A stretch of 64,000 nucleotides of DNA from Siphonodentalium dalli. Taxonomy: Eukaryota > Mollusca > Scaphopoda > Gadilida > Siphonodentaliidae. Made by a program: the position numbers and the translations under genes. The notes beneath the pieces are model-generated. The model worked only from the letters and a program-made list of their open reading frames with translations, had not been told where the DNA came from and did no database searches. The stretch is taken from the NCBI GenBank assembly GCA_032622095.1, contig CP136064.1, forward strand, positions 250,916,484-250,980,483. Reading direction: 5' to 3'. The number at the start of each line of letters is the position of its first letter. Position 1 is the stretch's first letter. Shown here piece after piece: positions 34,041 through 47,300 of this stretch.

Positions 34041-34372
34041 AGTGTCTGACATTTGCAGAATGAGGTTCCCAGAGGGTGAATTTAGTGACACTACCCCACA
34101 CCCTCTGGGGACCTCATTCTGGTTAGGCCTAATCTTCTGGGATGTATGTATAGTCTCAAATTAACATTGTGTTTAGTTACTTTTGACTAATGGGTGAACA
34201 TCACTTCAACTGGGGAACTTCAATCTGATCCTAGATCTCCCACAGCAATTGAGGCCTTAGCTGAATGAGGTTCCAAGAGGGTGAATTTTGTGATACTATC
34301 CCACCGTGCGGGACAGCATCACTAAATTCACCCTCTGGGGACCTCATTCTGCAATGTCAGATACACTAAATT
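34041..34372. mobile_element. MITE family M, copy 4
   Basis: Left hairpin is shortened (GAATTTAGTGACACTACCCC then CACCCTCTGGGGACC). The centre holds TGGGATGTATGTATAGTCTC. The right hairpin is complete around CCCACCGTGCGGGACAGC and ends TGTCAGATACAC. Confidence 0.75.
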
Positions 34373-34606
34373 CAGACATGATTACAGCTGTGGTCGAAGG
34401 ATATCATTGAATATCATATGACAATACTGAAAATCAATGCTGACAATAAAACTGAAAACAAACTGCATTTTAGTCTTAAAATATGATGCTAGGTCTTTCA
34501 TTGACCTCTGCATCTTTTCATTGTATATAAAATGTATGTAACTGATTTTTCATGAATATGGCTCAGTTCGTTGTCGGTTCTGAATAAGTACATGTTTTTG
34601 AACCAA

Positions 34607-35171
34607 TTAACCCTTTCTATACTAAATGGATTCTCCCACTCAGTTATAAAAATATACATTGGAATTGTCTATTATTCATCTGGATGGGTTTTCAGGAAAA
34701 ATTAAGCAGATAACGGATCATAAAAGTGCAGAAGGAGTCCAATTTATTCGAGGGAAATGTTCAGAAAATAAGTTTAAAAAATGACCATTGGCCGTTTGTT
34801 GAACTTGTTATCTGAATATTTCATATCATATGGGATAATTTAGATTTAGACATTTAGATTCATGTAATTTGAGCAAATCGGGGAAAACAAGTTTCGTAAT
34901 TTGGACCCAAAAAAACTTTAAATTGTTTCCTTCATTTTCTATAACAAACATTCCAGGATAAATTTTCATTGATATTTATATGAAATTCAACATTTCAGTG
35001 TATTAAGTACTACATGTATATAAAAATTTCTATGCAATGGTAAATATTCCATATTTATATTAATTTTGGGCACATTTTAATATATTGGACACAGCTTTGA
35101 CCGACTTGAATTTGTGGGAATATAAAGGCGTGGTTAACTCGTCAATGAGTAAATAGTATAGAAAGGGTTAA
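34607..35171. mobile_element. TTAA element family E (no cassette)
   Basis: TTAACCCTTTCTATACTA at the left and TAGTATAGAAAGGGTTAA at the right; 565 bp, noncoding. Same TTAA-CCCTTT logic as families A-C but without the palindromic cassette. Confidence 0.8.
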
Positions 35172-35307
35172 CTAATTTCTTGGTGCAGAAAATCACAGAA
35201 ATGAAGCTATCATTCAATCTCACACAGTTCTCACTGGCATAAAATGAAGTTTGATGGGGGATATACAATGTAGCACATCAGATTAAAAGATCTATACAGA
35301 ATATGTG

Positions 35308-35376
35308 TCACACTTCTTGGTGTTTGGAAGGTGATTGTAGCATGAACGGTTCCGACCACATCCGCCGAAGATCACC
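35308..35376 (-). CDS. SPPL3: SPPL3 last coding exon
   Basis: After TTGCAG the frame reads [26 protein letters not shown] (stop 35310-35308). The basic GDLRRMW stretch is the cytosolic tail right after the last helix. The 3' UTR runs toward element E at 35171. No certain polyadenylation signal was picked. Confidence 0.95.
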   Translation of the reverse strand, partial: GDLRRMWSEPFMLQSPSKHQEV

Positions 35377-38300
35377 CTGCAAGTAATAAATGTTGTTTTT
35401 AAAAGAAAATTTTAATTAAAGTTGAATATTTGATGCTAAAACATGCATTCTGATTGGTGGAGATTTGCAAACTTTAAATTTATTCACCATCATAGGCCGC
35501 TGATTGGTTAACAACTTTTGAATGGGGCATGGTGTCGTGTCAGTGACAACACTCATAAAATATGTTACTGCGCTGCCAGGAGTCGCGTAATCAAGCCAAA
35601 CGGAACATTGTTTTCTATAGATACGGTTAACAGGAATGTCTTCTGGTGCTGCTACGAGTAACCACATGAAACATATTAATAGATTTGATCACGAATGATG
35701 GTGTCTAAGAGCTCTTTGTGATAAACAAAGAAGGATAACTCTAGAATGGAAAAGGCGAATGTTATTTGCCCTTCTTTTGGATGACAAACATTCAAAACAA
35801 AATTCATCCTGATCAGATGACCCATGCCTGAGATATATGCCTGGATGGATGGATGGACGGACACAGTCAATCCAGTATACCCCCCATTTTTCTTCGACAA
35901 GTGGGGGTATAATTATTAAAGATATTCTTACCTTGAGATATGCCATTAATAAGAGAGGTAAGAGTGTAAATGGGACTAAATAAAGCAAAGCTGGTTGCGC
36001 TGCTTTGAAAATTTCCGATGACACAGTTGCCGTCAACAGCCCTGAAATAAAAGCATCAAATATATAGTTTGAACACTTAAAAGATGTCAGGCGATCAGAT
36101 TTTGACAATCGATCCTCATCAATTTATCCACAAAAGCCTCTTTTGAGTTGTAATTTATATCCAATAGGTTATCTTAAAGACATATTAAGGACTTGTTCGG
36201 ATGCAGGAAATTGATCAGTTAGTACTCAGGTGATATGCCAACCTGGGGAATGTAGCATTCTACTAACATCACCGAAAATTTCAAAGAAATCGACCATACC
36301 ACTCCATATAGAAAACATCGTCTGAACTACACCCAATCGGCGATAATCTAACACAAATGATTTCGCCATCGAAAGTGATTGCATTTAATTAATGTATAAG
36401 AATTACAGTGCGTATTGTAAATCGTAACAAATAACTACTTTGAGCCATATTATTCTCAATTTCTATTTGATCACCATACAGGAGTGCTTCACATCACTTT
36501 AAAGATACCATGTCTAATTTAACCCATTACCCAACAAAACGGCCAAAAACGGCCAAATAAAACTGCAACAGCCTAAATTATCTTGGATCTGTCTCAATAA
36601 AACCATACAAATATGGATATCATTGGAACCGGCTCATTGTGATGGTTACAGTTATGCCCTGTGCCAATGCATTCTCTTATATATGCGAGTCGACCATAGG
36701 TCGCCTCGCATATATAAGTGAATGCATTGGCCTAACACTTTTTACCATTTTTTCTTACATTCTTACAATTTTATCATTTTTAATGTGTTAAGCCAATGCA
36801 TTCTCTTATATATGCGAGGCGACCTATGGTCGACTCGCATATATAAGAGAATGCATTGGCACAGGGCCGTTCTGTTGGGTAAAGGGTTAACACCCTTAAC
36901 TTACATCAGAGCTATTAGATTTTGAATTTTAATATATATTTTTTTCCTACACCTTGTATTGTTGTCAGCCTAGCAAACATTCAACCAGAAATATATACGA
37001 ACATGCGCGGCTGTCGTATAGAAAGTTGGGAGGTCGTATTTATCGGGGATCGGAAATGATTCTCGGAATAAAAGACAAAATTATTGCCAGAAACAAAATG
37101 TACATTATCTAGTGATTGTTGGCACGAGGATACATAGGTATATTTATCCAGTATTCATGTTTTATGCATGATCATAGACAAGTTATAACACCATGCTGAT
37201 CGCACGTGAAAGAAGATGTTTGTTTACATTTGTGATGACACATGCCAAGGAATTCCAGTTCGCCCCAGACATTACAATATATGGAATTTGAGGCATAAAA
37301 AATGTATAGATTTCAAAAATCGAAATCTAATAGCTCTGAGCTTTGAAGAGTGAGTTCTACGACTCAAATCAAATATTTTTCTCCCCCGAAGGCGAATAAA
37401 TTGTACAGGGCTTCTTTAATGATATAGAACTCTTCTCAGGCAGCATTTACAACAAAATATGACATCAAAACAATAGCGCCAATTATGTATTCAATGAAAG
37501 TGTCAATGACACTGTAGCACAACTTGGAATTTCATATATTGCAGTCAAATGGAGCAATGCGGAATAAGGAGTAAATTGTTTAAGTAATACCAGAGTTAAA
37601 CCCTAAGAGCCATATGAAGTTTGAGATCAATTGGATGAAAATTGTTTTCTGTAGGACATACCAAAGTATTTAGTTATGCAGAGTAACATCCAAGATGGCT
37701 GCCGGTAGCCATGTTTTTCTTTGAAAATAGTTCAAAATTTATAGCTCCCATCCAGAGGTGATCCTAAACATTCGTCGTCAAGTTGAGGTAAAAATGAAGT
37801 ATGTGATTATATACTTACCTAAGAAGTACCCCACTAATGAACAATGGAAGTATGTGATTATATACTTACCTAAGAAGTACCCCACTAATGAACAATGGAA
37901 GTATGTGATTTTATGAACATATGGGGGCGGAGGCGGGACACCAGTTTCTGCAGACATCTGCATGGTCCGTTTGAATGCATCATATCGCAGTACAAAACAC
38001 AGCAGCAGACCTGGCATTACCTGTAAATAGAACCAAATTCAAAGCATAAAACAAATGACATTGGTGAGCTTTTGAAATGTTGCATGTGTCATTTTGTCAT
38101 GAAAAACCTTTTTTGCATATAAGGCCAAAAAAAAAAACATGTCTGTTTCCGATAACATGGGGAAAATTTTCCAGGTAGGCAGGCAGGGTTTTTTTTTTTT
38201 ACACTTTTTATTTTTTTTTTAACGGGCCATTTGAAAGTGATAAAATAGTGTAGTACACCCTTTTAACATGTATTATAAAATTGGCATGCTTTTATACATG

Positions 38301-41300
38301 CTAACTGGTAATATATTATGCAGCTTGCTGGACTATTATGTCATGTATTAGGTGTTAAAGATATTTTCTAGCTCTAGTATGTGCTCCAGTGTGAAAATTC
38401 AATGTATTAGGGTATGGCCATGGGTTTAGAGTTATTCCTCTTACATACATGTAGTCCATGCATCTACCAGCCCACAATGCAACAGTAGCATCTGATACCT
38501 TTATTTACAAATTACATGTGACCAGAACAATGTTACTGACTGTTCTTGGATATGCAGGAATAAACATGTTTTGTTCCAATCTTCCCCTGAATATCTCAGG
38601 TGTAGATTGGGCCTGAAGTTACACATTTTATGCCATTCTATTCATCACTGCCGACGCAAATTACAGGTGTTGGTGTTGACAGAGATCGTTTTATGGAATA
38701 AATACTTGCCATTTCAATAAAACCTATTGTATTTTCATCCCCTCTTATTTCTCTTCATAGATGATCATTATTTTTCAGTGAAAACTTGTCCATATTACCA
38801 AATCACTAACTAGTATTGTGGTTTAAAGTCACCTATTTCCGACTTATTTTGTTTCAATCCCGGAAAGTTTTAAATAGCAGAATTGATTACCTGCCAACTT
38901 TCAGTGTAATTAACAGCAAGTTATCAAATAATCCTTACATGCAGTACATGTATGCACATCAGATGATCAGAAATGTGTGTTTAATACTTTCATACAGTGC
39001 GAGTTGTTTCTTCAGTGGTATCTGCTGCTTGGTCGGAAAACATCAAAGAGAGTCTGTCGTAAATAGTTACAGAGTTTATTCACGTGACCCACTGATGCGT
39101 TTGGTTGGTGACACAGTGACCCAGTTGTTGTGTCATTCATAACATGCAGTTGTTTATTTAAAGTGGGTTAAAATCGGGTTTATGTGAATATTCAAGGATG
39201 CCAATGCATTTTAATCTTTGATGACGATTTCGTCTTGTCAATGGTGATGGTGATTTCGGCTTTTGATGACGCTAATTTCCAGGACTGATAACGTAATACG
39301 GACTGTCATTTTCCCGCCAAAAACGCACATGCTTTTCACTGTTTAATTTTGACGCGAACAGATGGTCTTTCAGGCAAGTTTTGCCCCCAATTAGGCGAAG
39401 GAAGTTAAGGGAGCTACCGGTATAATTAATACATTGTACTTTTTAAAATACACAGCAGTGTACACAGCCCACAAAGGACGGGGGGATTTCCGTAGTGACT
39501 CGTCAGGGTAAAGTTTGATTTACGCGACGGTATTCACTGCGTAGCATGGCCGACCTAGTTGTCTTATTTTTATCAAGAATGCGCGATCGCGCACATGTCC
39601 TACATATGCGTCAGGTGTGTATGCGATTGGTGGTTAGTTCTGCTGTTGGTATTGGGGAAAACCATAGACATTAACTCAGACAGACAGGTTAATTACTATG
39701 GACTTCGTGAAAAAAAAAAAAAAATTGAGGCCGGCAAGAAAATCTCAGCCAGGCCGGGTACCGGAAACAGAGACGTTTTTTTTTTTGGCCTAATCACTAA
39801 AATGTAATTTTTCTGGGGTAATCATGTTATAAAATTGTGCATCAGGGCCTCACCACAAATTGTGATAATTTATTCTAAACAATCGTATGTCATATTTTCG
39901 AAACAGCTCCTGGTGTGATAACAAATTCTAATTTCTTATCAAAATGGTCATGTATTGAACGGAATGGCACATTGTGGTGTTCCTCAACTTCGTTTGGTTT
40001 AAATTTGTCCATGCCAACCTCTACCAAATGGTAACCACCTCTGCAATGGTGACATCCTAACAGGAAGCATTTTCAACGAGAATTGAGCTGCCTATAAGTC
40101 TGAACATGGGTTTGATGGTAGACACAGAATTGATCTACTGTTATTAACCCTTTGAGTGCCAGGTCCGATTTTTGTATCAACCCATATACCCTGTGCCAAT
40201 GCATTCTCTTATATATGCGAGTCGACCATAGGTCGCCATATATGCGAGAATGCATTGGCTTAACAATTTTTCATCATTTGTTATTATTTTTTACAATTTT
40301 TTACAATTTTAATAATTTTTTAAAAATCTAAAAAAAAAAAAAAATGTTTTTTTTATTTTTTTAGGGCCGATTTTACAGACCGTAAATTAGGGCCGATGAG
40401 ATCGGCCCCTGGCACTGAAAGAGTTAAAACAACACCTTCAAAATTGTATCTGTGCTCATACGATTACTGGCACTGGAGTACATATCAGATCAATAGAGTC
40501 TCTGGCCCACTGCAGTGTTCAGATTCCATTTGTGCGAATAAATTCTCACTTCATATCAATATCGCCAGGTTTAATTCAGGATGGCTCAGACTGCGATAGT
40601 ATCTACAACCTCTTAGATATAACTTTTGATTGTGAGAATTTGACTAAATTATAAAGTCTGCAGTGATTAGTCTATAACTAATAAAAACAAACTAGTAGTA
40701 GTAGATATACTTACAATGTCACCTAGTCCCAACATGGAGAAATGACTGTTATTTTGGATACTGAAAAGATAAAAACATTGTTTCAGGACGAGTCAAATTT
40801 ATTTCAGTAAACATTTTTAAATTTTGCAAAATACACACTGGCAAATGTTTTTGAACAAAGGGAATTGTTTAGTGTAAAGTGATCAACTTCTAAATTACAT
40901 AGAATGTTCATTGTATGTATCTAATTGTAATATGACCCTGATTAAAGCTGCCTACATGATACGACCTGATTTATCAGAATTCTGTGTTCTGATGGACATC
41001 GTTTCGTGATGTCATGGTACAGTTCTGCATTATACCACAAAATTCTAATTGTACCACAAAAAGACCAACACGACACTGTCACCATTTGTTAAAAGCATGT
41101 TAGGCTGAAGAAGTAGATATACAATGACTACCTCCTGATTGTAGTTCAAAATATGACTACCTCTTGATGACTAAAACTGATTGTAATTCAAGATATATTG
41201 ACTAACTCATAAAAACCTAAGACTCTAGTATTTTGGAAGCAATTTTGTATCTATAGACTTACCTAGGAAAAACTAATTTGCCAGGAAGCGACAATTTGGG

Positions 41301-44300
41301 TGTATCCCGGACTAGACCAGTTAGGTGAAGTTTTTTAGCAAACAAACCAACCTGGAATGAGAGTTCATATATAATGTTATTTATATACACAAGGAAAAAC
41401 TAAAGGAGTTTATCAGAAATAACGATATTATTGAAGACCAAAATACTGAGAAAAACTAAAGGAATCCTGGATGACGCTAAACATAAACTTTAATTAACCG
41501 TGGCCTTATCAGAAATAATGATACTATTGAAGAACAAAATACTGAGAACGTAGAGTCATTACTGTTGAAATAGGTATGCCCGATTGAACCATTTGAGGTT
41601 AAAGGTACTCAATCTAATCAGATTATCAGAGGGTCCTATATCACTATTTCTTTGGCTTTGGGGGTTATTATTGTTAATAGTAAGCACTTGATTTTAGAGT
41701 TATCCATCTTACACCTGCAATTTGTCCGTTTTGATCACGTTTTCTGCCAACTTGTGGGCTACATATCCGAAAATTAATAGATTTCAAAAATTTATATCTA
41801 ATTACTCTGAGCTTTGATGGGTGGGTTCCTCGACTCGAATAAAATATTTTTTACCCCCAAAGAAATAGTAATATAGGACCCTCTGATCGGATTGAGTACC
41901 TTTAAAAAGGTGCAATTTATTAACATAGATTCCTCTTTCTGCAATCGTCAGTGCACAGGGCTCTGGGAATCCACGTCATAATTTGATGTTTTATTCTTTA
42001 TAAGGGCAGCAACATGTCTCACATCGAAGTGAGTACTCATCGTTTTCTTCACTTATATAAATAACTCAAACAAAAAAGAAAGCGAATGAGCGACACACCA
42101 ATTATTGCCAGCTTACTATGAACCCCATCCTCATATGAATATGGCAGAGGACATGCCCATAAGAAAGACCAGCAATTGTCCTCCAATCCCAGTGTCTGTA
42201 TAAAATTGTGTGTGTTATATACCACCTTTTATAAAATTAGACAAATAAATATATTTAACACGTTGAGTGCCACTACGAGTTATCTCGTAGTATGCAACCT
42301 TCGCAGGTTGCCACTCGAAGGTTGCCACTACGAGTTATCTCGTAGTGGTTTCCATGTCGTGTAACTGACAAACGGAAGCAGTGGAATAGGTCGATGCACA
42401 CGAAAACCCGCCTCGGGACATCAGAACAGTGATTTTATCAAATAAATAGTGTGGCTCTCCTGGCATTGTTCAACAAATTATCTCATTATTAGGGAACACA
42501 GCAGTTGTTTTTGGAATACACTGTGCGGCTCCATTTGGGGGCTAGGTATTTTAATATTTATAATTCAAGTAAAGCGGAACAATTATTCCCCAAATCCTCT
42601 TCCGAACGTGTTGGACAATGGAAAGCATAACAATTACCGTATACTCTAGACGTCATGCAGTTCATCGAACTGTTCCACATGTATGTACAGATAAATGGTT
42701 TTGTGTAGCATAGAGGTTTGGGGTAAGGGTAACTTATTTCCAGACGGATGGATTATATGGAATCGTTACATGTAGCACACTTCTGAATGTACAGGGATCT
42801 ATTTGGCTACTGTTGCATCGTTGCTTTAATTTTGTGCTGACAATTCTTCCTACACTATTATTTCGGGCTGTACTTTGGAACCCTAGCATAGGCCTAAATC
42901 AGGCTATATGGGAGATAACTTACAATGCCCGAAACAACAGAAGATGCATGCTCGTAAAGATGCATGCTCGTAGTCATGGACAAAATAAACTCATCCTCAC
43001 AGGAAACAAGTTCACCCGATTCCACCGTCTGTAGCCATGCATGCTCATATAAGTAATTGGCTCCAGCGTGCATCAGCCATAATATAATTATATAACGAGC
43101 TATAACCGCAACAAGGACACACACACCTCCATAAATATGCTGACCAACAAATAACTTGTTTGGGTTACATTCTACTTCATATTTGTTGCTCAAACGTGTC
43201 CAATTGTGTCTACGAGATAACTCGTAGTTGGCACTGGTGGTGGGAATACCCAAATTCCTTCCGCCATTGCCGACTACCGAGTTATCTCGTAGTACTACCA
43301 ATCGCCGTTTCTGTCATCTAAAGTCGCGACGTCATCCAATTCTTGCTTCATTGAAGCCAAATTATGGTCTACTACGGGTATCTATCTTGCCACGATTTGG
43401 CAAACTGGCGAGATTACTAATTGATTTCCGGCACTCAACGTGTTAAACTATTTAAGTATGACTGTTGAGATGATAGAAGTGTTAAAGTGACTTCAGTCAC
43501 AATTGTTCGTGGTTGTGAGATTTGAATTCCAAAATCTCTTTAAAAACAAATCTTTTCGATATCTGTTTTTCGGTATCTGATATGAGTTGCCGGGATAGCC
43601 CCTTAGGCTAACTGCTTGCAGATATCTTTGGAAAATATAGAACGAGAGGCCGATCACGATCGGCAGATGTTTAACCCATCCCTTGGCGATAGTAAATTGT
43701 TATAATCAGAATCATAATCTTTTAATGTTGAATTATAGAGTATACTGTTATGATCTAAAGTAGTATATGGCAAATGTACATAATAACCAGTAATATCACA
43801 AATTATTGGAATGTATGAGTCAATATAGAAGGGTTAATATAACATCTAAACTCTAGAGCCTGTCACCACTATCATAGTGTAAGCAGTTCTATTCATGTTG
43901 TTGCAAATTGCCATGTGAGATATCAAAATAATATAATTATTTATTTAATGGAAAAGGTTAAAAGACATGGAATAGGTAAAAGGGGTTAAATCACCTATCT
44001 CTGCCCTGTTTGATCCAATGTAGTCCCATCATCCAAGGACTTAGAGAGCTCCATTGGTCTAGTTAAATAAATTCACATTAAGTTGTGGTTAATAAGATAG
44101 CTAAATCAATTTATCCAATAATTCACCAATTTGTGTCTCTTATACAGAGGGAACATATGAGGGCTATAAATAACTCTCAATAAACCATGTCTTTTTATCT
44201 CTCTCACAGAGAAGCTGTGAGGCTGAGGTATTCATTAATTGTAAGTTACTTGGGTTATAATTGGATAATTCTTAGTTGAAAAAGGGCCATATCTCTGGTA

Positions 44301-47300
44301 TAACAAATTGGATCTAACCCATATTCAAACTCGTTCTGTATTTTGAGTTGAGAAACTCATATACCAAATTTGGCTCCTATCAGATGAAAAATGGTTGCTT
44401 TATCGAAGTATGTGTGAACTATATGTCAAAGGACCATAACTCCATTAAAAAACATCCGATCAAACCCATATTCGAACTCAATCAGTATGTTGGTCTGAGA
44501 ACCTCATATACCATATTTGGTTACAATCAGATAAAAAATGTTTGAGTTATGGCAGAATTCATGAATTCTAAGTAAAAAAAGGGCCATAACTCTGTAAAAA
44601 AAAACTCGGATCAAACCCATATTCGAATTCGGTCTGTATTTTGGGCCGAGAAACTCACATACCAAATTTGGTTCCGATCAGATAAAAAATGTTTGAGTTA
44701 TGGCAGAATGCGTGAATTCTAAGTCGAAAAAGTTCCATAACTCTGTAAAAAATAGTCGGATCAAACCCATATTCGAACTCGATCTGTAATTTGGGCTGAA
44801 AACCCCATACACAAAATTTGGTTTTGATCAGGTAGAAAATGTTTGAGTTATCGCATTACACGTAAAGTGTCTACGGACGGACAGACGGACGGACAGACGG
44901 ACGGACAGACGGACGGACGGACAGACGGACGGACTGACGGACGAACAACGAGTGGTCAATCCGGACAACGACACTATGTTTACCATACATGGTATGGGTA
45001 AACATAAAAAGCCAATGTCGAAATACCAGGAATTATTTGCTTCATAATGGGTCACCCTTCTCACGGTCCTGGTGCAGATATATTTAGCATGATATCACAA
45101 TTTACACTTGATTTGTGAGTGCCATTGTTTCATTCATTTAAAGAGACATTTAACCCTGCCATGACTGGAGCATCCTGAAATTTTGCAAAAACCCTGTGCC
45201 ACTGCATTCTCTTATATGTGTGGGTCTCCCATAGGGAGCCTTGCATGTATTAGAGAATACATTGGCCTAACAATATTTACCCTGATATTGTAAGCCAGTG
45301 CATTCTCTTATATGTGCGAGGCTCCCTATGGGAGACTCGCATATATAAGAGAATGCATTGGCACAGGGTTTTTCGCAAAACTTCAGGAAGTTCCAGTCAT
45401 AGAAGGGTTAATCAGCAAATTATCCAGGTGATAACGCATCACCACAGTTTCTAACTGCATTCTTTCAGCTTATTCACTGTGATACTTACTGGATTTTCAG
45501 CTGGCCTTGTAGCGACTTTTACCATCACATTAGCACTAAATATATAAGATGAGAAAAACACCTGGAAAAAAAAAGAGAGAAATAATTTATTGCGATTAAA
45601 TTTTCTAGCAGAATTTATGTTGTTACTAAATCCAGGTACTCATCATGAATCTCATGAAGGAATTTATCAATAATTGTCAACAACTTGCATTGATAACCTG
45701 TCGAGCCTAGGTATAGTGTGTCTGACATTTGCAGAATGAGGTCCCCTGGATGGTGAATTTAGTGATGTTACCCCCACATGGGCTAGCATCACTAAATTTG
45801 CCCTCATTCTGCTTTGGCCTCATCTTATGGGGAGTATCTATAATCTCAAATTAACATTTTCTTTAGTTACTTTTCCCCTTCTGTTCAGTTTCTATATATC
45901 ATAATTTGAAGAAGGTATGAAAGTGTCAATGACACTGTAGCTAAATTTGTAGGGGAATAAATTCATATGTTGCAGTCAATGCCAATAGGTGATTTGGATA
46001 TAAATATGTGATTGATTTGGGGAGATTAACATCAGATACATGAGGATTTTTTGTACAAAAGGTGTGGTTTTTATAAATAATAATTGACTTCGAAATAGAT
46101 GGTATATTTTCTCCTGTACTAAGGGGCCCATCTGCCGGTGCACTCCCTGATTTTTGTGTCCATTGTCTGTTTTCAAAGTTTTTGAACAGTTTATCCTAGA
46201 ATTGTGTATTATAATTGGAAAACATAGCTTTTACTCAATCGATTGGCATTGGAATTTTAAGAATCGGTTCAGGCGTTTGTGAACTATGGCCGTTAGAAGT
46301 GAGGAGGTATCTGAAAAAGTAAACTCCCATGTTACGTATGTATAGTATAGCGATGCATTTTTAAAAGTGGCACACTCATTTTAATTTTTAATTTATATTT
46401 TACTCTTTTTAATGATACGTCCCTTTGATACTGACTATGACATGATACATTTCATGTCTCACTTCATGACTGAATAAACTAATGTGGAATGTTGCAAGGA
46501 CTTGGCTTGGAAATAGAATATTGCTTTCTCGCTACTAAATAATATTTTCCTGTTGCAGACATAGTGTTATAGACTGTAGGTGCTTGACGGGGGAAGGTCG
46601 AAGTTTATCAGTTTAACACTTTGATGACGGGGAGCTGTGCTGGAGCAGCATTAAAGATCCTGTACCAGTACATTATTTTATATATATAAGAGTAGTATAT
46701 ATAAGAGAATTCACTGGCTTACAAGGTCCAGATAAATACTGTTAGGCCAATGTACATGTAATCTCTTATATATGCGAGGCTCCCTATGGGAGACTCGCAT
46801 ATATAAGAGAATGCATTGGCACATGATTTTCACCAAATTTCAGGAAACTCCAGTCATGGCAGGGTTAAACCTCATGAACATACAATTTCTAACAAGTTTG
46901 AAATGAAGCAATGATTTGACTTACCCAAAACACGTCATATACTAATAAGCCGACCAGAAGCAACGTCGATACTTTCAGACTTGGAAGCCGGACGAGAGCT
47001 ATGAAAGCCACACAGAAACCCATACCAAGAGCTGTAAAAGAAAGAAAATCATAGAAACTGTCCGATACTTCCCCGTTATTTACTCAGAATGCATCATAAT
47101 TCGCAACTAAGAGATAGTGTTATTCCCCTTCCATTGAGAATAATAAACTGGCAGTAGACCAGATCGAAATTAATCACGGAACCTTGATAAAAAAAAAACA
47201 TGTTCAAGGTTTATTTGACCGGATAAGTTGATAATACAATGTTTTGGAGCTTCTCTTTCAAATTGTATATACTATGGTATAGATTGTATATAATAATGAT

